From: Debaryomyces hansenii CBS767
Lineage: Eukaryota; Ascomycota; Pichiomycetes; Serinales; Debaryomycetaceae
Length of the DNA: 64,000 nucleotides
NCBI RefSeq assembly: GCF_000006445.2
Contig: NC_006046.2
Coordinates: forward strand, 1,178,001-1,242,000
Direction: 5' to 3'
Position numbers and translations under genes: made by a program. Below are positions 1 through 8,847 of the stretch, piece after piece (the first letter of the stretch is position 1; every line of letters begins with the position of its first letter). The notes under the pieces were generated by a model. That model had not been told where the DNA came from, ran no database searches, and saw only the letters and a program-made list of their open reading frames with translations.

Positions 1-1
1 T

Positions 2-709
2 GAAATTTTAGGAGAAGTCAAAATTAAGTCTCACTTAAGTGGTATGCCAGACTTAAGGTTAGGGTTAAACGATAAAGGTATCTTTAATAATGAGTCTAAT
101 AATAAAAATATCGATCTAGAGGATATAAAGTTCCACCAATGTGTTAGATTATCAAAGTTTGAAAATGAAAAGATTATTACATTTATACCCCCTGACGGCG
201 AATTTACCTTAATGTCTTATAGATTGTCGTCTAACCAATTTTTGGTGAAGCCATTGATTTTGGTCAATTGTAAGACCAAAGTCCATAAACATTCAAGAAT
301 AGAGATATTATGTTCTGTCAAGGCTCAAATCAAGAAAAGATCTGTTGCTAATAACGTGGAGATCGTGATCCCATTACCAGATGATGCCGATACCCCAAAG
401 TTTACTCCAGAATATGGGACTGTTAAATGGATACCAGAGAAGGCTTGTTTGATTTGGAAGTTGAAGACTTTCCCAGGAGGTAAGCAATTTCACATGAGAG
501 CTGAATTAGGATTACCTTCGGTAGTTGATTCAGAAACTATATTGTCCAAAAAGCCAATTAAGGTTAATTTTTCAATCCCTTATTTTACCACGAGTGGTAT
601 CCAAGTCAGATATTTAAGAATTAATGAACCAAAATTACAATACCAGTCTTACCCTTGGGTCAGATATATCACCCAGGCAGGAGAGGACTATACCGTTAGA
701 CTCAAATAA
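2..709 (+). CDS. APM1: AP-1 clathrin adaptor medium (mu1) subunit, C-terminal part
   Basis: The frame is open from the left edge of the window, so this is the last 235 residues of a longer protein. It covers the mu-homology domain that binds YxxPhi sorting signals on cargo in the trans-Golgi/endosomal AP-1 coat. Family hallmarks are FIPPDGEFTLMSYRL near the start of the visible part and the ending YPWVRYITQAGEDYTVRL. The AP-1 assignment rather than AP-2 rests on that ending and is from family knowledge. The first ATG inside the window (44) is internal. The stop is followed by an AT-rich 3' region, and the next gene on the same strand starts 138 bp later. Confidence 0.88.
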   Translation, partial: EILGEVKIKSHLSGMPDLRLGLNDKGIFNNESNNKNIDLEDIKFHQCVRLSKFENEKIITFIPPDGEFTLMSYRLSSNQFLVKPLILVNCKTKVHKHSRIEILCSVKAQIKKRSVANNVEIVIPLPDDADTPKFTPEYGTVKWIPEKACLIWKLKTFPGGKQFHMRAELGLPSVVDSETILSKKPIKVNFSIPYFTTSGIQVRYLRINEPKLQYQSYPWVRYITQAGEDYTVRLK

Positions 710-847
710 GTATATAAGCAATACATTTATTTTGCATCGGTAGGCCTAAATAATTATATAAATTCAATAAATTTATTGCAGTTAATATATATTACGGTTT
801 AAAGACAAACGAGCATTAAAAAAAAAGGCAGGATAACTCTTTTATTG

Positions 848-1588
848 ATGACTGATGATAAAATCAAATTTGCTGTCCATAATTGTATTAAGACATATGA
901 ATTAACGTCAAAGTCGAAGAGATTTTCTAGACTAACATTTGAACATGAATCAAAGATAGCCAAGTCGATCAATTTGAACCATAAAGAGAAATTTTTGGAC
1001 ATTCTATCCAAAAGAGATCATTACATTGGGAAGTTGAATAAACTACTAAATGATTCAATAACAGATGAAGCAGATCACAGCAGCAAGGGTCAAAACAGAC
1101 TAGTAGCCGGGCCAGATCCAAGGTACATCACCAATAGACATCATGCGAAGCAATATATCATAAATAACGTATTGCCAAACACAAATAAACTGCAAATAAT
1201 AGAACAATTAATATCTAAGCATTCTAAACTTCAAGACAATTACAAGGAGTCTAGAGAGTCCATTTTAAAGGGACATAAGGATTCAATTAAAAATTTACAA
1301 CCAAATACGAAGTTATCAAAGTTATCAAATATAAATGCACAAATTAAAGATCATAGCATAAATAACAAACGAGTTGAACTAACCAATGAATTGGATGCGT
1401 TAGACGATATGATAATATTCAATTCAAAACAGTATAGTATTGAAACTTATGAAACGTTACAGAGTTTGAAGATACCTTACTTTTTTATCGATGAGATGTA
1501 CAAATATCCTCAATTAGATGATGATAGGGTATATATGCTAGACTTATTAGTTGATTTGTTAACTGAAAAGAAACCTGTAAATAGATAG
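848..1588 (+). CDS. Hypothetical protein, charged and helical, function unknown
   Basis: A 246-residue protein that I do not recognise. The ATG at 848 is used; the codon just upstream is TTG. It is rich in Lys, Asn, Asp and Ile, with long helical or coiled-coil-like stretches around residues 35-75 and 110-200. The C-terminal third is more hydrophobic and structured (IPYFFIDEMYKYPQ, then a Leu/Val-rich helix). There is no signal peptide, membrane segment or metal-binding motif. Composition and length would suit a small subunit of a nuclear or kinetochore complex, but that is only a guess. It runs convergently with ILV3, whose stop lies 238 bp away. Confidence 0.7.
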   Translation: MTDDKIKFAVHNCIKTYELTSKSKRFSRLTFEHESKIAKSINLNHKEKFLDILSKRDHYIGKLNKLLNDSITDEADHSSKGQNRLVAGPDPRYITNRHHAKQYIINNVLPNTNKLQIIEQLISKHSKLQDNYKESRESILKGHKDSIKNLQPNTKLSKLSNINAQIKDHSINNKRVELTNELDALDDMIIFNSKQYSIETYETLQSLKIPYFFIDEMYKYPQLDDDRVYMLDLLVDLLTEKKPVNR

Positions 1589-1826
1589 ATTATATATTTA
1601 ACGTAACATTTGAGCTTATGAAAATACCAAGCTTATTGGGTATGTAAGAAGTTATAGGCATAGCTATAATAAATAGGCAAAAAGGATACGTTACAATTAG
1701 TTTTTTGGTTCAATCCATTCATTGGACAAATATATTACAATCCTTTCATAGGACATAAAGGTATATAAAATGCAGATAAAAAATAAAGATAAACAGAATT
1801 AAAAAAAGCCAGGCTGAAAATCATGA

Positions 1827-3608
1827 TTATACCAAATCAGTAACACAACCCAACGAAGCATCACTGACTAACTTAGAATATTTAGCCAATGTACCTCTTG
1901 TATATCTTGGCTTTGGTGGGGTCCATTCCTTCTTTCTTTCGGCTAAAATATCTTCAGATACTAATAAGTCGATTCTATTGTTTTCAGCGTCAATAACAAT
2001 TTCATCACCATCATGCACTAACGCAATTGGTCCACCAACTGCAGCTTCTGGAACAATATGACCAATTAAGAAACCATGAGAGCCACCAGAGAATCTACCA
2101 TCAGTTAATAACGCAACGTCTTGGCCTAAACCGTAACCCATTAATGCAGAAGAAGGCTTCAACATCTCTGGCATACCAGGGCCACCTTGAGGACCTTCGT
2201 ATCTAATGACACAAACAGTCTTTTCACCTTTCTTGATTTCGCCATTTTCTAAAGCAGTAATGAATGCCATTTCATCATCGAAAACTCTAGATTTACCCTT
2301 GAAATAAGTACCTTCCTTACCAGTAATTTTACCGACAGCACTACCTGGAGCTAAAGTACCCTTTAAAATTTGTAAGTGGCCACTTGGCTTTAATGGGTTA
2401 GATAAGGGTCTGACAATTTCTTGTTCAGCTGGCAAGCCTTTAACAGATTCCAAATTTTCTTTGATAGTCTTACCTGTGACAGTATATTGAGATCCATCAA
2501 TTAAACCTTCCTCGAATAACAACTTCATGACAGCTGGGGTACCACCGTACTTTTGTAAGTCAGCCATAACGTACTTACCACTTGGCTTGAAATCGGCTAA
2601 TAATGGAGTGGAGTCCGAAATTCTTTGGAAATCATCGACAGTTAAGTCAACACCAACGGTGTTTGCCATGGCAATCAAATGTAAAACGGCATTAGTAGAA
2701 CCACCAGTAGCGATAATATAAGTGATTGCATTTTCAAAAGCCTTCTTGGTCATGATATCCATTGGCTTCAAGTCAAGGACTAACAAATTCTTGATGGCAT
2801 CACCGACAGTAGCACATTCATGTGCCTTTTCCTTCGAAATGGCTGGGGCACTGGACGAAAATGGTAAGGACATACCTAAAACTTCAGCAGCAGAGGCCAT
2901 GGTGTTGGCAGTGTACATACCACCACATGCACCAGCACCAGGACATGCATTCTTAATGATATCCTTTCTTTCGCCCTCATTGATCTGGTCCGATAAGAAT
3001 TGACCATACGATTGGAACGCAGAGATGATATCAATCTTGTCAGGAATAATCGAGTTACCACAAGTTGGAGAACCTGGCATAATAGTACCACCGTAAACCA
3101 TAATAGATGGTCTGTTGTGTCTACCCATAGCCATCAAGGTACCTGGCATGTTCTTGTCACACAGCGGAATTGCGATGTTGGCATCGTACATCTGGGCCAT
3201 CATCATGGTCTCAAACGAGTCAGCAATAATTTCACGCGATTGCAACGAGTATCTCATACCATCAGTACCATTAGTGATCCCATCCGAGACACCAATCGAG
3301 TTGAACTGCATCCCCTTCAAACCGGCTCTGTTAACAGATTCGGTCACCTTGTTGTTCATCTCCATCAAGTGCATGTTGCACGGATTTCCTGACCACCAGA
3401 CAGATCCAACACCAACCTGTGCCTTGTTCATATCTTCTTCATCAAACCCGGTCGCATACAACATCGCTTGGGATGCCCCTTGCGACTTGGGCTGGGTCAC
3501 AATAGAAGAGTACTTATTTAACTTGTTGTCACAATTCAAAGCAGAATTGGAAAATAACCGGATGTTTCTACCTCCTAAGTTACGTTTACACTTTGTCAAT
3601 GCACTCAT
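1827..3608 (-). CDS. ILV3: Dihydroxy-acid dehydratase, mitochondrial
   Basis: IlvD/Edd family enzyme of 593 residues, the usual fungal length. It dehydrates 2,3-dihydroxy acids to 2-keto acids, the third step of valine and isoleucine synthesis and the source of leucine precursor. The N-terminus is basic and hydroxylated (about residues 1-27), as for a mitochondrial presequence. The Fe-S and Mg ligand motifs are visible: [21 protein letters not shown] and [17 protein letters not shown]. The C-terminal block GRFSGGSHG is also present. Codon use is strongly biased, as expected for a highly expressed enzyme. A perfect Gcn4-type site lies 97 bp upstream of the ATG, in line with general amino-acid control. 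Confidence 0.97.
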   Translation of the reverse strand: MSALTKCKRNLGGRNIRLFSNSALNCDNKLNKYSSIVTQPKSQGASQAMLYATGFDEEDMNKAQVGVGSVWWSGNPCNMHLMEMNNKVTESVNRAGLKGMQFNSIGVSDGITNGTDGMRYSLQSREIIADSFETMMMAQMYDANIAIPLCDKNMPGTLMAMGRHNRPSIMVYGGTIMPGSPTCGNSIIPDKIDIISAFQSYGQFLSDQINEGERKDIIKNACPGAGACGGMYTANTMASAAEVLGMSLPFSSSAPAISKEKAHECATVGDAIKNLLVLDLKPMDIMTKKAFENAITYIIATGGSTNAVLHLIAMANTVGVDLTVDDFQRISDSTPLLADFKPSGKYVMADLQKYGGTPAVMKLLFEEGLIDGSQYTVTGKTIKENLESVKGLPAEQEIVRPLSNPLKPSGHLQILKGTLAPGSAVGKITGKEGTYFKGKSRVFDDEMAFITALENGEIKKGEKTVCVIRYEGPQGGPGMPEMLKPSSALMGYGLGQDVALLTDGRFSGGSHGFLIGHIVPEAAVGGPIALVHDGDEIVIDAENNRIDLLVSEDILAERKKEWTPPKPRYTRGTLAKYSKLVSDASLGCVTDLV

Positions 3609-3704
3609 GTTGTAATTCTTCCTATAATATAGTCTGATACAGTCTAATGCTTGTAGAATGTTCGATTTAATACTCTAGTATCTTTAGTTTTTGTATACCG
3701 ATTG

Positions 3705-3711
3705 TGACTCA
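3705..3711. promoter_or_regulatory. Gcn4/AP-1 type site TGACTCA upstream of ILV3
   Basis: Perfect TGACTCA, 97 bp upstream of the ILV3 ATG. This is the consensus for Gcn4, which activates branched-chain amino-acid genes in yeasts. The match is seen; its function is inferred from position and pathway. Confidence 0.6.
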
Positions 3712-3872
3712 AGTGAAAAATTGACAAATAATTTTATATACAGGATCAAATCCACTAGCGATTAAGTAGTGCAAGTGCCACGAAAGTCCGCTGCTCCAAT
3801 CAGTAGTGCTCATTAAATAAGCACTTGCAGCCATTTGGCCCTTTGGCCGGTCGGCCGAACCCAGTGCGATCA

Positions 3873-3908
3873 TTTTGGTAATTTTGGTAATGTTGGTAAT
3901 TTTGGTTA
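3873..3908. repeat. Tandem repeat, four copies of a 9-bp unit
   Basis: The unit TTTTGGTAA occurs at 3873, 3882, 3891 (TGTTGGTAA) and 3900 (TTTTGGTTA). Copies 1 and 2 are identical; copy 3 has one change, and copy 4 differs only at position 8 of the unit. It lies in the ILV3 upstream region. Confidence 0.85.
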
Positions 3909-4031
3909 CCATATATTATATGGACCTCACACGCACACTTTTTCCGGAAACCGATTCCTTCCTTTTTCCCCACCCAGGGTCGTTTCCGATACTGACGTAA
4001 ACTGCTGGTAATGATACAATATAACGCCTAG

Positions 4032-4068
4032 TGCGCCTAAAATTGCGCTAATTGGCGAATTAGGCGCA
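4032..4068. repeat. Inverted repeat TGCGCCTAA / TTAGGCGCA
   Basis: Perfect 9-bp arms (4032-4040 and 4060-4068) around a 19-bp centre that is itself rich in GCG/CGC and AATT steps. It could form a cruciform or bind a dimeric factor. No family assignment is possible. Confidence 0.7.
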
Positions 4069-4453
4069 ATGCGAAGCATATTCCCTGCGGATGTACGACT
4101 GAGAGCATGGTAGACCAACGAGGATGAATAGCTAGGAAATGCTCTAATTGCAGAAATAGTTAAGTAGTAGTCATATGATGACAAATTATAAATAGGTGCT
4201 TAATAGTTAAAATATGAGATGTAAAATGCCGCTGGTATGAGAGAATGCTGGTAGGTGGCAGTTGGGTAGCGAAAACCGGTGGAGGGATAAAAGACGTATC
4301 ACATGACTGTAACGATAAAAAAAAAAAATATGGAAGCCGAGGGTCACGAAATGGACTGGGACATAATTGTAGAAAAGTTTATCATAGCGACCACTTTATA
4401 CCACATATTGGAGTATAGAGACGATACGTAAGGGTTATAGAAACGAAAACAGA

Positions 4454-6160
4454 ATGGCGGAAAAAAGACTATTCAAGGAATATAATCAACTCAAGAAAAC
4501 CCCGGCGCACGAAGCTAATCCACAGATTGTATCGCTTTTGCCAGTGGATATGTCTAATATTCTTGAATGGGAGGCAGTTGTGAGTAAACCAGACAAAAGC
4601 GGGAGTAGGTACTATTATAATGGGAAATGGAGACTTAATATTACGGTGCCTACCACGTATCCACTTACACCACCTAAAATAGAGTTTGATAAGTCCACAC
4701 CGATATGTCATCCCAACATTAATATAGATACGGGGGAAATCTGTTTAGACATATTAAAGCAAGAGGGATGGTCACCGGCATGGAACTTGCAGTACTTGGT
4801 GGTGGCGATATTGATGCTCATTGACGACCCAGAGCCGGATTCGCCGTTAAATATTGATCTGGCGAACTTATTCAGACAGGACAAGACTGCGTTTGAGAGC
4901 GTGGTGCAGTATTACATGTGGAAATACGATACATTTTGTACATCAGATGGGGGAGACAAAGACATTACGGGAGTGAAGGGGAAAGGGGTCGAAATTGTTG
5001 TAGAGTCAGACTTGGATATTGAGTCGATGGAAGTTTCCAATGATGCGAGCAAAGCTATCCATGAAATAAAAAACCAAGCACAAGAAATTGTCAACGAGAC
5101 CAATTCGGTATTAGTAGGATCACCTTCACATGATGAAAATCACACATTTTCTTACAGACTTACAAGGCCTATTGTACCTACCGACACCCAAAGTGACATT
5201 AAATCGAAATTGGATTTAAAGCTTAGTAAGATTGATTCTTTGAAGGACAGATTGAATATGGCCAAGTCGTTGGAGTCAACGGGCACTGACCAACATGTTC
5301 CAAACTACAAGGTGATCCATGACGTGGGAGAGGAAGTTACAAAACAGTTTATTGCGAAGGTTGATGAAATTGGCCATTCGTCTAGCTCATCTCAAGGATC
5401 AATTGAAGACCCACACGCGGATGATGATTTACAAGGTGTGAAACAAAAGGTAACTGCAAATGTTACCAAACAAGTAGAGATATTGTGTCTGAAATCGGTA
5501 TCGCCTGATACCACAGAATTTCAGGAGAGCATTAAAAATAATAATAATACCAATTATGGTAATGGAGAATTAGAAAGGGTTAGACAAAACTTCATGAGGC
5601 AAGTAGATGACAAAATAAAGAAACACGAGGAGTATATTAGAAGGCTGCAGTCTAATTCTCCAAGTCCAGCCAATCCGTTATATGAGACTCAAATGAACCA
5701 AACTTCGAAGCTGGAACCATATTTATCTAGCACCAGTAATAGGCCGAGAAGTCCGCTTGTTGAAACGTATAGTCAAGAAAAGCATACAATAAGCGAACCC
5801 GAAGGTGGCTTCATTGATAATTATGATATAGAAGGACACACTCATAAAAACGCTCCGATAGCCCAGCAACCAGAATCTGGCAACTTGCGATCTGAAACCC
5901 CACCACCTCGCAAATCAAGTTCGTCTGCTGGGCTGTCAGCAACTCCAAAGTCTGTGCTAAGCCAAGAACTGGATGCGGGTGTTGATACGCCCTTACAAAG
6001 AACCGACTCAGGATCATCGACAAGATCGTCGTTCTCCAGTTTGAAGAAGTCGCTCTCCAGAAAGAACTCGAAGTCAAAGACTAGTTCGCAGGACGATTCC
6101 GACATCTCAAAGAAAAAGAGGTTCCTGAATTTGCTCAAATCGAAGCCAGGTGACAGATAG
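4454..6160 (+). CDS. PEX4: Pex4-like peroxisomal ubiquitin-conjugating enzyme with a long C-terminal extension
   Basis: Residues 1 to about 160 form a complete E2 fold with HPN at 86-88 and the active-site Cys97 in GEICLDIL. The pattern DDPEPDSPLNIDLANLFR follows and closely resembles Pex4, the E2 that monoubiquitinates the import receptor Pex5 for recycling. Pex4 proteins are normally about 160-190 residues; this one is 568. The extra 400 residues are Ser/Asn/Lys-rich and probably disordered, with a predicted coiled coil near 375-400 (RQNFMRQVDDKIKKHEEYIR) and a basic Ser-rich end (LSRKNSKSK, then SKKKRFLNLLKSKPGDR). No membrane segment is seen. The E2 call is firm; the Pex4 name rests on core similarity. 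Its 3' end is duplicated at 9757-9961. Confidence 0.8.
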   Translation: MAEKRLFKEYNQLKKTPAHEANPQIVSLLPVDMSNILEWEAVVSKPDKSGSRYYYNGKWRLNITVPTTYPLTPPKIEFDKSTPICHPNINIDTGEICLDILKQEGWSPAWNLQYLVVAILMLIDDPEPDSPLNIDLANLFRQDKTAFESVVQYYMWKYDTFCTSDGGDKDITGVKGKGVEIVVESDLDIESMEVSNDASKAIHEIKNQAQEIVNETNSVLVGSPSHDENHTFSYRLTRPIVPTDTQSDIKSKLDLKLSKIDSLKDRLNMAKSLESTGTDQHVPNYKVIHDVGEEVTKQFIAKVDEIGHSSSSSQGSIEDPHADDDLQGVKQKVTANVTKQVEILCLKSVSPDTTEFQESIKNNNNTNYGNGELERVRQNFMRQVDDKIKKHEEYIRRLQSNSPSPANPLYETQMNQTSKLEPYLSSTSNRPRSPLVETYSQEKHTISEPEGGFIDNYDIEGHTHKNAPIAQQPESGNLRSETPPPRKSSSSAGLSATPKSVLSQELDAGVDTPLQRTDSGSSTRSSFSSLKKSLSRKNSKSKTSSQDDSDISKKKRFLNLLKSKPGDR

Positions 6161-6263
6161 GATTCTATTTATCTTCCCCTAGAGACAATACTAGAAACTT
6201 TCATAACGATTAACGAACTATTACATATCTATTTAATAAAATATATATTTAAATTTATGTAAT
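6043..6263 (+). repeat. PEX4 3' end, intact copy of a duplicated segment
   Basis: The last ~115 bp of PEX4 and the following ~103 bp are repeated in direct orientation at 9757-9961. After the stop codon the two copies differ at only about four positions in roughly 105 bp by hand alignment. The coding parts differ by small indels. Confidence 0.9.
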
Positions 6264-6369
6264 ATCCACGGATAACTTTGTGACTTTTGCTCCATATGTT
6301 ATCAAAACCCAGCCATGGTTTCTGTAATTCATTTTCACGTCAATATTAAGAACTCCTTATACTATCAAT

Positions 6370-7206
6370 ATGGAAGCCAATACTAAGTACAATTTAGTAG
6401 AAGAACATTATTCAGCGCATGTGAATAAGCTGACATCTGATAATACATTAATCGACTACAATCAAGAAGTCGCCGCATCGTTTGGATATTCGCTTGATGA
6501 CTTGAAAACAATCCCTACCGAATCCAACTTGGGAGTTTCCTGCGGAAACCCCCTTTCTCTTGCAAACTTGAAAGAAGGAGAAGTGGTAGTTGATTTAGGA
6601 TCGGGCGGTGGAATTGATGTATTTCTTGCTGCCAAAAAGGTCGGTCCACACGGAAAATCTATAGGCATAGACATGCTAAAAGAAATGATTAAAGTTGCCA
6701 GAACCAATGCAGAGAAGGGAGGCTATACGAATGTCGAATTTATTGAAGCACGTATAACTGATATCCCACTTAAAGAGGAGACTGCTGATGTAGTTATTTC
6801 CAATTGCGTGTTAAACTTGGTCCCTGACGACGAAAAGCCAACAACTTTTAAAGAAATATATAGGTTATTAAAGTCGGGTGGAAGAGTTGCTATATCAGAC
6901 CTTTTATCAGTTAGAGAATTACCAGATACAATTAAGAATAACCTAGCGTTTTACGTCGGATGTGTCTCTGGAGCAAGAAGTGTCGGCGAGTACGAGAAAT
7001 GGCTTAAGGAAGCAGGGTTTCTGCGTGTCGTGATAGTTAACACGAATAAAGATCTTAATGTTTACAAAGAAGGGGCATTGATGTCGGATTGTGCACAAAA
7101 AACGTCATCTAAGGATGGATCAGATGTCATGAACAAGGACGAGATCAAGGATGTTAACTTCAACGACTATATTGGTTCATATCAAATATATGCCCTTAAG
7201 GATTAG
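6370..7206 (+). CDS. arsM: Arsenite methyltransferase (ArsM/AS3MT family)
   Basis: A 278-residue SAM-dependent methyltransferase that would convert As(III) to mono- and dimethylated arsenicals. The SAM-binding motif DLGSGGGID lies at residues 75-83. The three As(III)-binding cysteines align as C58 (GVSCGNP), C146 (ISNCVLNLVPD) and C198 (VGCVSGA), corresponding to C61, C156 and C206 of human AS3MT. The extra N-terminal cysteine of animal enzymes is missing. The GVSCGNP/DLGSG pattern is of the bacterial and fungal type. A further Cys lies at 241. It sits tail-to-tail with ACR3, and ARR2 is next, so the context is arsenic detoxification. ArsM is not part of the S. cerevisiae ARR cluster, and acquisition by transfer from bacteria to fungi is possible. 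Confidence 0.93.
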   Translation: MEANTKYNLVEEHYSAHVNKLTSDNTLIDYNQEVAASFGYSLDDLKTIPTESNLGVSCGNPLSLANLKEGEVVVDLGSGGGIDVFLAAKKVGPHGKSIGIDMLKEMIKVARTNAEKGGYTNVEFIEARITDIPLKEETADVVISNCVLNLVPDDEKPTTFKEIYRLLKSGGRVAISDLLSVRELPDTIKNNLAFYVGCVSGARSVGEYEKWLKEAGFLRVVIVNTNKDLNVYKEGALMSDCAQKTSSKDGSDVMNKDEIKDVNFNDYIGSYQIYALKD

Positions 7207-7402
7207 TTTGGCAATTGACTTTAATAGATTGACTATATACTGGTAAATATTATATAATATGTAACTATCTTATTTACCTGACCAAACTGAAATGCAATCT
7301 TAAATACATGCCTAGGGAACATTGGCCTGTACAAATGGCTAAACGAAATTGTTACAAAATATGACATAGATTATAAGTAAAATTTATATAATACCAAAAT
7401 AA

Positions 7403-8674
7403 CTAATTTAATTCAATAGCTGAAGTATCACTATCTACCTCGACCACTTGTCCCGCCTCTTCATCAACATCTGACCATAAAAATTTAATTTTAAAATATT
7501 TAGCAACAAAACATAATACCAATAAAATTGGGACCTCTAGTAAAGGACCAAATGTAGCTGCTATGGATTCTTTACTTCCGGAGCCATACAATGAGATTGC
7601 TATTGCAAGACTTAATTCAAAATTATTCGACGCAGCAGTAAATGTCTGAGTGATAGTCTCAGTATAACTCGCTGAACAATTTGTTACCCACCTACCTGAA
7701 ACATTTGGAATTTGTTTTTCGCAACCACATAACAATTCAGTCTCTTCATCAGCGGCGATTTCTCCCCCTTTTCTAGGAGGAATGCGCCCAAGGAACCATC
7801 TTAAAAAGAAAAATGTGCCGAACCATGTTATCATAAAGTAGACAGTCAATGGAACAAAGCAACGCAACCCAGATCCTATATCACGAATAAAGTCGTTCCC
7901 GGTCTCTATAAAAATTACTATTATTGTGTATAATAAACCTATCAATGCCCAAGGACCAATGAAAGGAAGTATCTTTGAATCAAACGTTTTTATTCCAACG
8001 GTGAATCTAGCTGTAAGTCTGATCAAAAAACCAACCGCTAATGGGACACCTAAAAAGAATGCAACACTCTGTGCAACCAACAGATATGTGACACCTGCTC
8101 CAGCACCTTGTGCCTTATCGTAATCACCGGTTATCACGTAACAGAAAAATATTTGATACGGTGCATAAAGCACAATCTGAAGTAAACTGTTAATAAGCAC
8201 AATAACTGCACATAATGAGTTATCACCATCAGATATTTCATTCCAAACCAACACCATAGCAATACATCTCGCCAACCCAATCATGATAATTCCTGTTCTG
8301 TACTCGTCTAGGTCAAATAATGTAAGCCACGCAAGACCAAACATCAAAAACGGACATATAATCCAATTTATCACCAACGATATTAATATCGATCTTAAAT
8401 ATTTTTTCAGATTGAAAAAACTGAAAAAGTTTTCCCATTCAACTTTACACAACGGAGGTATCATCATGACTATAAGACCAACGGCCAACGGAACTGAAAC
8501 ACCAACCACCTTAGCTCCATCGAATGCTTCTCGACTGGAAGGTACGTACACCGACAATAATATTCCCAAGATCATGGCTAAAATAATCCAAAGTGGTAAT
8601 AACTTGTCGACCAAAGAAAGATCATCGAAAACTCGACGTAAGTCGCTAGACATAACTTTCTTACTGCAAACCAT
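7403..8674 (-). CDS. ACR3: Arsenite efflux permease Acr3/Arr3
   Basis: A 423-residue bile/arsenite/riboflavin transporter superfamily member with about ten hydrophobic segments. It exports As(III), and possibly Sb(III), at the plasma membrane. Diagnostic features are LPLWIILAMILGILL in TM1, CPFLMFGLAWL, the conserved Cys in GLARCIAMVLVWNE (C137) and the conserved Glu in SNNFELSLAIAI (E353). A Cys-containing cytosolic loop lies before the last helices, as in fungal Acr3. The frame is open further upstream, but that first codon is TTG. ATG codons at 8674 and 8653 are both possible. It is divergent from ARR2 across 173 bp and convergent with arsM. Confidence 0.95.
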   Translation of the reverse strand: MVCSKKVMSSDLRRVFDDLSLVDKLLPLWIILAMILGILLSVYVPSSREAFDGAKVVGVSVPLAVGLIVMMIPPLCKVEWENFFSFFNLKKYLRSILISLVINWIICPFLMFGLAWLTLFDLDEYRTGIIMIGLARCIAMVLVWNEISDGDNSLCAVIVLINSLLQIVLYAPYQIFFCYVITGDYDKAQGAGAGVTYLLVAQSVAFFLGVPLAVGFLIRLTARFTVGIKTFDSKILPFIGPWALIGLLYTIIVIFIETGNDFIRDIGSGLRCFVPLTVYFMITWFGTFFFLRWFLGRIPPRKGGEIAADEETELLCGCEKQIPNVSGRWVTNCSASYTETITQTFTAASNNFELSLAIAISLYGSGSKESIAATFGPLLEVPILLVLCFVAKYFKIKFLWSDVDEEAGQVVEVDSDTSAIELN

Positions 8675-8847
8675 GGTAAACTTCCAACTGTATTTCAATA
8701 AACACTATTATACAAAAGGCTAACTAAATTTTGTATTCTTATACGAGACCAAAATATTTTTAATTTGTTACCTAATAAAGCGAAAATTTTCGCCCACGTG
8801 GGGTAAATATTTCGTAGTACTATATAAGTAAGTAGTTTCTCAGAGAG
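8675..8847. promoter_or_regulatory. Bidirectional ACR3/ARR2 promoter with abutting palindromes
   Basis: A 173-bp divergent promoter. It contains a perfect 14-bp palindrome GCGAAAATTTTCGC at 8780-8793 that shares its last base with a perfect 10-bp palindrome CCCACGTGGG (E-box CACGTG) at 8793-8802. A TATA-like TATATAAG at 8821-8828 is only 20 bp before the first ARR2 ATG. The S. cerevisiae Arr1 (Yap8) 13-bp site was not found. Confidence 0.65.

Larger units (their letters stand above)
3609..4453. other. Divergent intergenic region between ILV3 and PEX4
   Basis: An 845-bp promoter region between two divergent genes. It holds a Gcn4-type site near ILV3, a four-copy 9-bp tandem repeat, a GC-rich run with TTGGCCGGTCGGCCG around 3843-3857, an inverted repeat at 4032-4068 and a poly(A) run near 4317-4328. 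Two minus-strand open frames in it (3709-3912, 3927-4184) look like chance frames and were not called. Confidence 0.6.

Noticed and set aside
2527..3615. Several long plus-strand frames opposite ILV3 (up to 166 codons)
   Set aside because: They are antisense shadows of a strongly codon-biased gene and show no protein features.
3843..3857. Leu3-type site in TTGGCCGGTCGGCCG upstream of ILV3
   Set aside because: Leu3 needs CCG and CGG separated by four bases; here the spacing is two.
3709..4184. Two minus-strand frames in the ILV3/PEX4 spacer
   Set aside because: One is built from the 9-bp tandem repeat; neither has a recognisable domain.
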